From the NCBI GenBank assembly GCA_037445815.1, contig JBBIJV010000087.1:1-13753 (forward strand): DNA of 13,753 bases. The letters are read 5' to 3'. Each line of letters begins with the position of its first letter. Positions within the stretch are counted from its first letter, which is position 1. This document shows, piece by piece, positions 7,398 to 13,350 of the stretch. Source of the DNA: FEN-1219 sp037445815. Its GTDB lineage: Bacteria > Pseudomonadota > Gammaproteobacteria > Steroidobacterales > Rariloculaceae. The translations under genes and the position numbers were made by a program. The notes beneath the pieces were generated by a model that was not told where the DNA came from, made no database searches, and saw nothing but the letters and a program-made list of their open reading frames with translations.

Positions 7398-8423
7398 GTG
7401 AAGAAGATAGGGTTCTTGTCTTTCGGGCACTGGACGCCCTCGCTGCACTCGCAGGTGCGAAGCGCCTGCGACGCGCTGCTGCAATCCATCGAGCTCGCCG
7501 TCGCCGCCGAGGAGCTCGGCGCAGACGGGGCCTACTTCCGTGTGCATCATTTCGCGCGCCAGCTCGGCTCGCCGTTCCCCTTGCTCGCCGCCGTCGGCGC
7601 GCGCACGAGCAAGATCGAGGTCGGCACCGCAGTCATCGACATGCGCTACGAGAATCCCCTTTACATGGCGGAGGACGCGGGCGCCGCCGACTTGATCGCC
7701 GGAGGCCGGCTCCAGCTCGGCATCAGCCGCGGATCGCCGGAGCAGGTGATCGACGGCTGGCGCTATTTCGGCTATGCGCCGCAACAGGGCGAGACCGACG
7801 CGGACATGGCTCGCCGACATGCAGAGGTGTTTCTAGAGGTGATCAAGGGCCAGGGGTTCGCGCAGCCGAACCCGCGCCCGATGTTTCCGAATCCGCCCGG
7901 GCTGTTGCGCGTGGAGCCGCACTCGGAAGGATTGCGCGAGCGAATCTGGTGGGGCTCGAGCACGAACGCGACGGCGGAGTGGGCGGCGCAGCTCGGCCTG
8001 AATCTCCAGAGCTCGACGCTGAAGACCGACGAGACCGGCGAGCCGCTGCACGTTCAGCAGCGCAAGCAGATCGAGGCTTATCGCGAGGCGTGGAAGAAGG
8101 CCGGCCACAAGCGCGAGCCGCGCGTTTCCGTGAGCCGCAGCATTTTCGCGCTCGTCGACGATCGCGACCGCGCCTACTTCGGGGGCCGGGCGGGCGACGA
8201 GCAGGATCACATCGGCTACATCGACGCCAACACGCGCGCGATCTTCGGCCGCTCGTACGCCGCCGAGCCCGACGTGCTCGTGAAGCAGCTCGCCGCGGAC
8301 GAGGCCATCGCCGCCGCCGACACGCTGCTCTTGACGGTGCCGAATCAGCTCGGCGTCGAGTACAACGCGCACGCGATCGAGAGCATCCTCAAGTACGTCG
8401 CGCCGGAGCTGGGCTGGCGCTGA
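7398..8423 (+). CDS. LLM-class flavin-dependent oxidoreductase (bacterial luciferase-like)
   Basis: 341 residues from GTG at 7398. The GAGGAG ribosome binding site (7383-7388) ends directly against an in-frame ATG at 7389, too close to use, but is 9 bases from the GTG. That GTG gives MKKIGFLSFGHW, the usual start of this family. The TIM-barrel luciferase-like fold is shown by LAVAAEELGADGAYFRVHHF (His50-His51), the RTSKIEVGTAVIDMRYENPL strand, ADLIAGGRLQLGISRGSPE and WWGSSTNATAEWAAQLGLN. Members use reduced FMN or F420 to oxidise varied substrates, and several are monooxygenases. Neither cofactor nor substrate can be set from the sequence. No flavin reductase gene is adjacent. It converges on the TPR gene with 30 bases between the stops. 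Longer upstream in-frame sequence overlaps the sugar transferase and is not conserved coding. Confidence 0.88.
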   Translation: MKKIGFLSFGHWTPSLHSQVRSACDALLQSIELAVAAEELGADGAYFRVHHFARQLGSPFPLLAAVGARTSKIEVGTAVIDMRYENPLYMAEDAGAADLIAGGRLQLGISRGSPEQVIDGWRYFGYAPQQGETDADMARRHAEVFLEVIKGQGFAQPNPRPMFPNPPGLLRVEPHSEGLRERIWWGSSTNATAEWAAQLGLNLQSSTLKTDETGEPLHVQQRKQIEAYREAWKKAGHKREPRVSVSRSIFALVDDRDRAYFGGRAGDEQDHIGYIDANTRAIFGRSYAAEPDVLVKQLAADEAIAAADTLLLTVPNQLGVEYNAHAIESILKYVAPELGWR

Positions 8424-8453
8424 GCTGCGCGTCTTGGTCGGGTTGCCGGGGTG

Positions 8454-9191
8454 CTACGGCGCGTGGCCGTTCGAGCCGTAGCGCCCGTACGATCCCCGCT
8501 CGACTCTTGATACGGGGCGCCGCGTCACCGTATCGGCCCGCTCGCGGCGCACGCGTTCGGTGAAGCGGTCATCGCGTGCTTGCGGCGCCGCCGAGGGGGC
8601 GCGAATCCGGGGCTGCGGCGGTCGCGCGGCGGAAAAAGAGCTGCGGCGCCGCTGCGTGCGGTTTTGTTGCTCGTAGACGTCGCGTGCGTCGGCATACGTG
8701 GCCGCCGGCGCGTGCGAGGCGTAGAGCGAGCTGTGCGACGCGAGGCCCGACACTTCGCGGCGCGCGGGCGGTTCGGGTTTTCCTTGCGCGCGCAACGCGG
8801 CGCTCATCAGCCGGTCGTTGCGACTGCGTAGCAGGCGATTGCCTGCGGCGAGGCTGCGCGACTTCGCCGCCATCGCCTCCGCTTGCGCGTGATTGCCGAG
8901 CGCGAGGTTCGCGAGCCCAAGGTAGTGCCAGAGCGCCGGGTTGCGCGGCTCGATGCGCAAGGCACGCTCGAGCAGCGCCAGCGCTTGCTGCGGCCGTTCG
9001 GCCGCGAGCTCTTGATCGACGTTGTCGAGGAGCGCGGCCACGGCGGCGCTTTCGCCGCCGCCGGGCGCCGTCTGACGATCGAGGGTCAGGCCCGCCTGCG
9101 GCGCTTCGCCCGGCCGCTCCGGAGCGGCCATCGACTCGGCCGCGACGGCGCAGAAAGCTCCAAGGGAAAGAGCAACGGCGAGCGTTCTCAT
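8454..9191 (-). CDS. Exported TPR protein with a long basic, low-complexity C-terminal tail
   Basis: 245 residues from ATG at 9191, with GGAGA 7 bases upstream. Residues 1-23 form a signal peptide (MRTLAVALSLGAFCAVAAES, then MAA). There is no lipobox, because the residue before Cys14 is Phe. Two TPR-like helix pairs lie at about 52-85 (ELAAERPQQALALLERALRI) and 86-119 (NPALWHYLGLANLALGNHAQ). The last 75 or so residues are Arg-, Ser- and Pro-rich (TQRRRSSF, RVRRERADTVTRRPVSRVER) and should be disordered and strongly positive. The protein probably acts in the periplasm as a scaffold; the tail could contact an anionic polymer such as peptidoglycan, LPS or nucleic acid. No specific function is known to me. 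A candidate promoter lies at 9234-9262. Confidence 0.75.
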   Translation of the reverse strand: MRTLAVALSLGAFCAVAAESMAAPERPGEAPQAGLTLDRQTAPGGGESAAVAALLDNVDQELAAERPQQALALLERALRIEPRNPALWHYLGLANLALGNHAQAEAMAAKSRSLAAGNRLLRSRNDRLMSAALRAQGKPEPPARREVSGLASHSSLYASHAPAATYADARDVYEQQNRTQRRRSSFSAARPPQPRIRAPSAAPQARDDRFTERVRRERADTVTRRPVSRVERGSYGRYGSNGHAP

Positions 9192-9233
9192 CGAGCATTC
9201 TCCGCCTGGCGTCGCGGTCCATCGCGCCCACGA

Positions 9234-9262
9234 AACATAATCCCGAGCCAGCCGCTGTTCAA
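9234..9262 (-). promoter_or_regulatory. Candidate sigma-70-type promoter of the TPR gene
   Basis: Reading the minus strand, TTGAAC (9262-9257) and TATGTT (9239-9234) are separated by exactly 17 bases, each matching the consensus at four of six positions. The -10 lies about 43 bases before the ATG at 9191, leaving a short leader. It sits just beyond the terminator of the upstream peroxiredoxin gene, a sensible place for a fresh promoter. Found by eye only. Confidence 0.42.
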
Positions 9263-9294
9263 GCGCGCGTGGCGCGGGCCCGCGCAAAAGCAAA

Positions 9295-9325
9295 GAGCCC
9301 GTTGCGCGCGGGACGCAACGGGCTC
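9295..9325 (-). terminator. Rho-independent terminator of the peroxiredoxin gene, possibly bidirectional
   Basis: A perfect 12-bp stem, GAGCCCGTTGCG (9295-9306) pairing with 9314-9325, closes a 7-base loop. On the minus strand it lies 31 bases after the peroxiredoxin stop and runs into TTTGCTTTTGC. On the plus strand a pyrimidine-rich TCTTCTTTTCC tail follows, so it could also stop transcription from the other side. Confidence 0.8.
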
Positions 9326-9356
9326 GTCTTCTTTTCCTTCTTGTCGAAAGCGCCGG

Positions 9357-9932
9357 TTACTTCGCGGCGAGGTCCTTCACGGCTTGCAGCGCCTGCGCGA
9401 CGTTCTCCTCGGGCGAGACGCCGCCGATCGTCGCGGCGATCTTACCGTCCGGCGTCACGATGAACGTGGTGCGCTCGGCGAAACCGTGGTCGATCGCGAC
9501 GCCCCGCGTGTCCTGCATGCCGGGGCGGCCCTCGCGTACCACGAGCTGATACGACTTCGCGATCGAGCCGTCGGCATCCGACGCCACGGCGAGCTTGCCG
9601 GCGCAGTAGTTCGGATCGGCCGAAAAGTCGTTCAGACGCTGAATGCTGTCGAGCGAGACGCCGATGACCGTGGCCTTGGCGGCGTTGAACGCTTCCATGT
9701 TCTCCGCGAACGTGTGCGCCTGAATGTTGCATCCCTGCGTGTACGCGGACGGGTAGAAGTAAACGACGACGGTGCCCTGCTTCAGGGCATCGGGCAGCGA
9801 GTAGTTGAACTCCTTACCGGCCAGCGATGCTTTGGCCGTGAACATCGGCGCGGGATCGCCTTTTTGCAGCGCGGCGGCTGCCGGCAGCACGACGGCAAGG
9901 GACGCAAGACCGGCGAACAACAGCTTTTTCAT
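9357..9932 (-). CDS. Periplasmic peroxiredoxin (AhpC/TSA, BCP-like)
   Basis: 191 residues from ATG at 9932, with GGGGGAA just upstream. Residues 1-21 are a signal peptide (MKKLLFAGLASLAVVLPAAA), so it acts in the periplasm. The peroxidatic site is FYPSAYTQGC with Cys68, the Pro-x3-Thr-x2-Cys motif that reduces peroxides. In BCP-type proteins a resolving Cys often follows five residues later (CxxxxC); here that position is His73 (CNIQAH). The only other Cys is Cys110 in DPNYCAGKLAVASD, which may be the resolving residue. The ending FIVTPDGKIAATIGGVSPEENVAQAL fits the thioredoxin-like fold. The role would be detoxifying H2O2 or organic peroxides; the electron donor is unknown. It ends in a strong terminator and lies 127 bases downstream of the CBS gene. 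Confidence 0.88.
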   Translation of the reverse strand: MKKLLFAGLASLAVVLPAAAALQKGDPAPMFTAKASLAGKEFNYSLPDALKQGTVVVYFYPSAYTQGCNIQAHTFAENMEAFNAAKATVIGVSLDSIQRLNDFSADPNYCAGKLAVASDADGSIAKSYQLVVREGRPGMQDTRGVAIDHGFAERTTFIVTPDGKIAATIGGVSPEENVAQALQAVKDLAAK

Positions 9933-10018
9933 GGTTCCCCCAGGGGTGAAAAATGGTTAGTGGCGTAGAAGCCTGGCAGCATCCTGACTTGCCCCAAGCG
10001 TTCGCGCAAGAGGCGCCC

Positions 10019-10038
10019 GGGCCGCCGGCCGGAGGCCC
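10019..10038. repeat. 20-base near-perfect GC palindrome downstream of the CBS gene
   Basis: GGGCCGCCGG (10019-10028) is followed at once by CCGGAGGCCC (10029-10038). The two halves are reverse complements except at one position. There is no T-run on either side, so it is not a standard intrinsic terminator. It could be an RNA hairpin limiting read-through from the CBS gene into the peroxiredoxin gene, or chance in GC-rich DNA. Confidence 0.35.
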
Positions 10039-10059
10039 CGAAAGACCGCGGGCGGAGGG

Positions 10060-10488
10060 TCAGCCCGCGATGTAGTTTTTGAGCTCCCGGATCGTGAATT
10101 CCTGCTCGTCGATCGTGGACTTGACGAGGTCGCCGATCGAAACGACGCCGATGACGCGCCGGTTCTCGACGACGGGCAAGTGCCGCACGCGGCGTTCCGT
10201 CATCAACGCCATGCACTCGTCGATCGTGCGGTGCGGCGCCACCCAGACGAGCTCGGGCGTCATGATGTCGCGCACCGGCGAGTCCTTCGAGGTGCGGCCG
10301 GCGAGCGCGACTTTGCGCGCGTAGTCGCGCTCGGTCAGGATTCCGACGAGCTCGGCGCCTTCCATGACGAGCACCGCGCCGATGTCGTGCTTGGCCATGA
10401 TGCCGAGAGCGGCAAGCACGGTATCGTCGGGACGAACGGCGTGAACCGCGTAGCCTTTGTGCTTCAAGATGTCGTGAGCCGTAGTCAT
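10060..10488 (-). CDS. Tandem CBS-domain protein
   Basis: 142 residues from ATG at 10488, with a strong GGGAGG 5 bases upstream; an upstream in-frame ATG at 10521 lacks this support. The protein is two CBS domains and little else. The first is about 9-62, with DDTVLAALGIMAKHDIGAVLV and GILTERD. The second is about 73-130, with IMTPELVWVAPHRTIDECMALM, HLPVVE and GVVSIGDLVK. A short helix (EFTIRELKNYIAG) ends the chain. CBS pairs bind adenine nucleotides (AMP, ATP, S-adenosylmethionine) and work as energy or ligand sensors. The stand-alone form probably acts on an unidentified partner. Cytoplasmic. It is divergent from the sugar dehydrogenase operon, across a region that holds a long interrupted inverted repeat. 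Confidence 0.9.
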   Translation of the reverse strand: MTTAHDILKHKGYAVHAVRPDDTVLAALGIMAKHDIGAVLVMEGAELVGILTERDYARKVALAGRTSKDSPVRDIMTPELVWVAPHRTIDECMALMTERRVRHLPVVENRRVIGVVSIGDLVKSTIDEQEFTIRELKNYIAG

Positions 10489-10556
10489 CGAAGCCTCCCG
10501 TGAACGAAGCCGATAACCCATCGTCCCTAGTCTGCTCCGATCGCGCGCCGCGCGCG

Positions 10557-10615
10557 AGACGCACGAACCGCCCCGCTCGGGGACACGAGGCGGTTCCGCG
10601 CGTTACGATGCGTCT
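10557..10615. promoter_or_regulatory. Two-tier interrupted inverted repeat between divergent genes
   Basis: The outer arms AGACGCA (10557-10563) and TGCGTCT (10609-10615), and the inner arms GAACCGCC (10565-10572) and GGCGGTTC (10589-10596), are exact reverse complements. They are nested around a 16-base centre. The centre lies midway between the CBS gene (minus) and the sugar dehydrogenase operon (plus). It could be an operator for one or both genes, or fold as a leader RNA hairpin. No clear -35/-10 pair was found with it. Confidence 0.4.
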
Positions 10616-10653
10616 GGCCGAAAACGCCAGTGGGGAGGGCGGGACAAATCTTT

Positions 10654-11862
10654 ATGAATAGACTCACTCGATGCGCCGTTGCCGCGGCGCTCCTGACCGC
10701 TGCGCTCGGCGCGGCCGCGCAGCGCGGGCAGACCGGGAACGCCGGGATCGCGCGGCCGCCGACGGGCATCGAGGTGCCGCCGCTCGGCGCGGGCCCGTTC
10801 ACGTACAAAACGGCGGAGCAGGAAATTCGCGTGGTCGTGCACACGCGCGGGCTCACGCGTCCGTGGAGCCTCGTATGGCTGCCCGGCGGCGAGATGCTCG
10901 TGACGGAGCGCGTCGGGCGGCTGCGCATCGTGCGGGACGGCGTGCTCGATCCCGAGCCGGTTGCGGGCTTGCCCGAGGTCCGCGTCCAGGGTCTTTCGGG
11001 CCTGTTCGACGTGGCGCTGCATCCGCAGTTCGCGACGAACCGCTTCGTCTATCTTTCGTACAACAAGCCGATTGCAGAACGTCAGAGCGGGCTCGGCGTC
11101 GCGCGCGGGGTATGGAATGGCCGCGCGCTGACCGACGTGCGCGACATCTTCGTGACGACGGATACGAGCAGCGTGTCGCGGCTCGCGTTCGGCCGCGACG
11201 GCAAGCTATACGTGAGCACGTTCGGCAACATGGGCGACGGCAGCGCTGCGCAGAATCCGATGAGCCACGCCGGCAAGGTGCTGCGCCTGAACGACGACGG
11301 CAGCGTGCCGAGCGACAATCCGTTTTCGGGCCGCGACGGCTACAAGCCCGAGATCTACACGCTCGGCCATCGCAGCACGGAGGGGCTCGTCGTTAACCCG
11401 GAGACGGGCGAGCTCTGGGAGGGCGAGCAGGGGCCGAACGGCGGCGACGAGCTCAACATCCTGAAGCCCGGCGCGAACTACGGCTGGCCGCGCGTCAGCA
11501 CGGGCCGCAGCTACCCGGGGCCGTGGCAGCCCGACGGCTTCCAGCGCGAAGGCTTCGAGAATCCGGTCGTTCATTGGGTGCCGTCGATCGCGGCGTCTGG
11601 CCTCGCGTTCTACACGGGCGAGAAGCTCCCGGGCTGGAAGCGCAACGCGTTCGTCGGCGGCATGCGCTTGGGCGAGATCCCGGGCACGGGTCACCTTTCG
11701 CGCATCGTCTTCAACGCGAATTGGGAAGAGATCCGGCGCGAGATGCTGCTCGTCGACTTGCGCCAGCGCATCCGCGACGTTCGGCAGGGCCCAGACGAGC
11801 TGCTGTACCTGCTCACGGACGAGGACGCCGGCGCGATCCTGCGCATCGAGCCCGCGAACTGA
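10654..11862 (+). CDS. PQQ-type sugar dehydrogenase family protein (glucose/sorbosone dehydrogenase fold)
   Basis: 402 residues from ATG at 10654, where the signal peptide MNRLTRCAVAAALLTAALGA begins; GCGGGA lies 9 bases upstream. A GTG at 10630 would add eight residues. The six-bladed propeller signatures are present: RPWSLVWLPGGEMLVTERVG, GLSGLFDVALHPQF, SRLAFGRDGKLYVST, YTLGHRSTEGL (about 235-245) and EQGPNGGDELNILKPGANYG (258-277, the calcium/PQQ region of soluble glucose dehydrogenase). The family oxidises aldoses or other sugars in the periplasm using PQQ. The catalytic His, normally four residues before the Arg of the SRLAF strand, is Ser172 here. GHRNxQG is changed to GHRSTEG. Dehydrogenase activity is therefore uncertain. 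First gene of an operon with arfB and a HAD phosphatase. Confidence 0.85.
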   Translation: MNRLTRCAVAAALLTAALGAAAQRGQTGNAGIARPPTGIEVPPLGAGPFTYKTAEQEIRVVVHTRGLTRPWSLVWLPGGEMLVTERVGRLRIVRDGVLDPEPVAGLPEVRVQGLSGLFDVALHPQFATNRFVYLSYNKPIAERQSGLGVARGVWNGRALTDVRDIFVTTDTSSVSRLAFGRDGKLYVSTFGNMGDGSAAQNPMSHAGKVLRLNDDGSVPSDNPFSGRDGYKPEIYTLGHRSTEGLVVNPETGELWEGEQGPNGGDELNILKPGANYGWPRVSTGRSYPGPWQPDGFQREGFENPVVHWVPSIAASGLAFYTGEKLPGWKRNAFVGGMRLGEIPGTGHLSRIVFNANWEEIRREMLLVDLRQRIRDVRQGPDELLYLLTDEDAGAILRIEPAN

Positions 11863-11875
11863 CGAGGAGCGCGCC

Positions 11876-12304
11876 GTGGCCGACGAAGGGCTGCGCGTGA
11901 ATGGCAGCGTGACGATACCGGCGGCCGAGCTCGAAATCACGGCGATCCGCTCGCAAGGCGCGGGCGGGCAGAACGTGAACAAGGTGGCGAGCGCCGTACA
12001 GCTCAAGTTCGACGCTGCGCGCTCCGGCGCGCTGCCGCGCGCCGTACGCGAGCGCCTGCTGCGCCTGCGCGATCACCGCATCTCGGCCGACGGCGTCGTC
12101 GTCATCAAGGCGCAGCAGTTCCGCAGTCAAGAGCAGAACAAGGCGGCCGCGCTCGAACGGCTCGCCGAGCTCGTGCGCCGCGCGCTCGTCGTGCCGAAGG
12201 TGCGCCGCGCCACGAAGCCTACGCATGCGTCGAAGCTTCGGCGGCTCGAGGAGAAAAAGCGGCGCTCGCGCATCAAGCACGAGCGCAAGGCGCTCGACGA
12301 CTGA
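11876..12304 (+). CDS. arfB: Alternative ribosome-rescue peptidyl-tRNA hydrolase ArfB (YaeJ)
   Basis: 142 residues from GTG at 11876, with GAGGAG 6 bases upstream and 13 bases after the sugar dehydrogenase stop. The release-factor GGQ motif is at 30-32 within RSQGAGGQNVNKV. The length is close to the 140 residues of E. coli ArfB, far shorter than a true release factor. The C-terminal tail from about residue 108 is rich in Lys and Arg (KLRRLEEKKRRSRIKHERK); in ArfB this tail enters the empty mRNA channel of a stalled ribosome. The GGQ loop then hydrolyses the peptidyl-tRNA. There is no stop-codon recognition domain. The stop TGA overlaps the next ATG by one base. Confidence 0.94.
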   Translation: MADEGLRVNGSVTIPAAELEITAIRSQGAGGQNVNKVASAVQLKFDAARSGALPRAVRERLLRLRDHRISADGVVVIKAQQFRSQEQNKAAALERLAELVRRALVVPKVRRATKPTHASKLRRLEEKKRRSRIKHERKALDD

Positions 12305-12945
12305 TGGCGCGCTTCGATCTCGTCATCTTCGATTGCGACGGCGTCGTCGTCGACAGCGAGCGCGCCTCGCACGAGGTGTTCGGCGCGTTCATCCGTTCGC
12401 TCGGCGCCCATTTGAGCGAAGCGGAGATGCACGAGCACTTTCTCGGCCGGCGCCTCGCTGAATGCGTCGGCATAGTCGAGGCGATTACGGGGCGACCTGT
12501 GCCGCCGGGCGCTCTCGAGGGCTACAAGGCCGAGCGCGATCGCGTGTTGCGCGAGCAGGTCGTGCCGATCGAAGGCATCCGCGAGGTGCTCGAGGGCCTG
12601 ACGATTCCGTACTGCATCGCCTCGAGCGGCGATCACGACAAGATGCGCGTGACGCTCGGAACGACGGGCTTGCTGCCGCTCTTCGAAGGCCGGCTCTTCA
12701 GCGCCACGGAAGTGCCGAACGGTAAGCCGGCGCCCGACGTGTTTCTGCTCGCGGCCGAGCGGATGGGCGCCGCTCCGAAACGCACGGCCGTCGTCGAGGA
12801 CTCGGTCAACGGCGTGCTCGCGGGTTGCGCGGCCGGCATGACGGTGTTCGGCTTTGCGGGGCTCGTGCCGGCCGCGAAGCTCGCCGAAGCCGGCGCGGCC
12901 GCAACCTTTACGCACATGCGCGAGCTGCCGAAGCTGCTCGAATGA
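12304..12945 (+). CDS. HAD-superfamily phosphatase, YieH/beta-phosphoglucomutase-like
   Basis: 213 residues from ATG at 12304, sharing one base with the arfB stop (TGATG), so it is translationally coupled. All HAD motifs are visible. Motif I is FDCDGVVVDSE (nucleophile Asp10, acid/base Asp12), motif II is SSG at 107-109, motif III is Lys141 in NGKPAPDVF, and motif IV is VVEDSVNG (Glu165, Asp166). A helical C1 cap lies between Asp12 and about residue 85. The ending THMRELPKLL is like YieH-type sugar-phosphate phosphatases. It probably removes phosphate from a small sugar phosphate such as 6-phosphogluconate, or acts as a mutase; the substrate is not fixed by sequence. Cytoplasmic. It is the last gene of the operon. 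Confidence 0.9.
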   Translation: MARFDLVIFDCDGVVVDSERASHEVFGAFIRSLGAHLSEAEMHEHFLGRRLAECVGIVEAITGRPVPPGALEGYKAERDRVLREQVVPIEGIREVLEGLTIPYCIASSGDHDKMRVTLGTTGLLPLFEGRLFSATEVPNGKPAPDVFLLAAERMGAAPKRTAVVEDSVNGVLAGCAAGMTVFGFAGLVPAAKLAEAGAAATFTHMRELPKLLE

Positions 12946-12954
12946 CACGCTTCT

Positions 12955-13134
12955 TCAGTGCCGCCGCGAGAGCACGGTCGCGCGGCAGTCTCGGCACAGC
13001 GTCACGGGCTTGTGATGCGGTGAGATCGCTTGCGGCACGCGCGTGCGCACGCCGGCCTTGAGACAGCGGCTGCAGAGCAGCAGGTCCGTCAAGAAGCTCA
13101 AGAATCGCCGGTCGATGACGGCCGCTGCGTGCAC
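12955..13134 (-). CDS. Possible small four-cysteine (zinc-ribbon-like) protein
   Basis: An open frame of 59 codons from GTG at 13134 to TGA at 12957-12955. After a short hydrophobic part (RRFLSFLTDLLL) it has CSRC at 21-24 and CRDC at 47-50, separated by 22 residues that include two His (SPHHKP). Two CxxC pairs are the pattern of a treble-clef or zinc-ribbon fold. The GTG has only a weak ribosome binding site (GGGAG too far, CGGG closer); a TTG further in is another possible start. It converges with the HAD gene, and no larger ORF makes better sense here. I do not recognise the family. The Cys pattern is seen; that it is a real gene is inference. Confidence 0.42.
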   Translation of the reverse strand: MHAAAVIDRRFLSFLTDLLLCSRCLKAGVRTRVPQAISPHHKPVTLCRDCRATVLSRRH

Positions 13135-13350
13135 GCGCGAACCCGAGACTCCCAGGAGGGCCTTAGGCTAGGCGCGCGCGGCGGCGCCCTTCCGTGGCGC
13201 AGTGCTCAGTTCGTGCCCGGACCGGGCGGGAATGCCGCGGGACGTGCGGCAGTTCTCGCCGGAGCCACTGCGGGATCGCGTTACGACGACGCGGGGCCAG
13301 ACGATGCGTCGCGCAGTGCGATCAGCACGGCGTTCGCGCACGATCCCGCG
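13135..13350. other. Intergenic stretch with no recognisable feature
   Basis: About 216 GC-rich bases between the small four-cysteine ORF and the stop of the CPBP gene. I see no convincing ORF, RNA gene, terminator with a T-run or repeat array. If the small ORF is not real, the empty stretch extends back to 12946, about 400 bases. Confidence 0.5.

Noticed and set aside
7295..8563. Plus-strand open frame of over 400 codons overlapping the LLM oxidoreductase
   Set aside because: Dominated by Arg and Ala with no domain. It is the +1 shadow of a gene with a clear luciferase-like sequence.
8576..9463. Plus-strand open frame across the TPR gene and the terminator
   Set aside because: It crosses a clear terminator and promoter and is Arg/Ala-rich without motifs.
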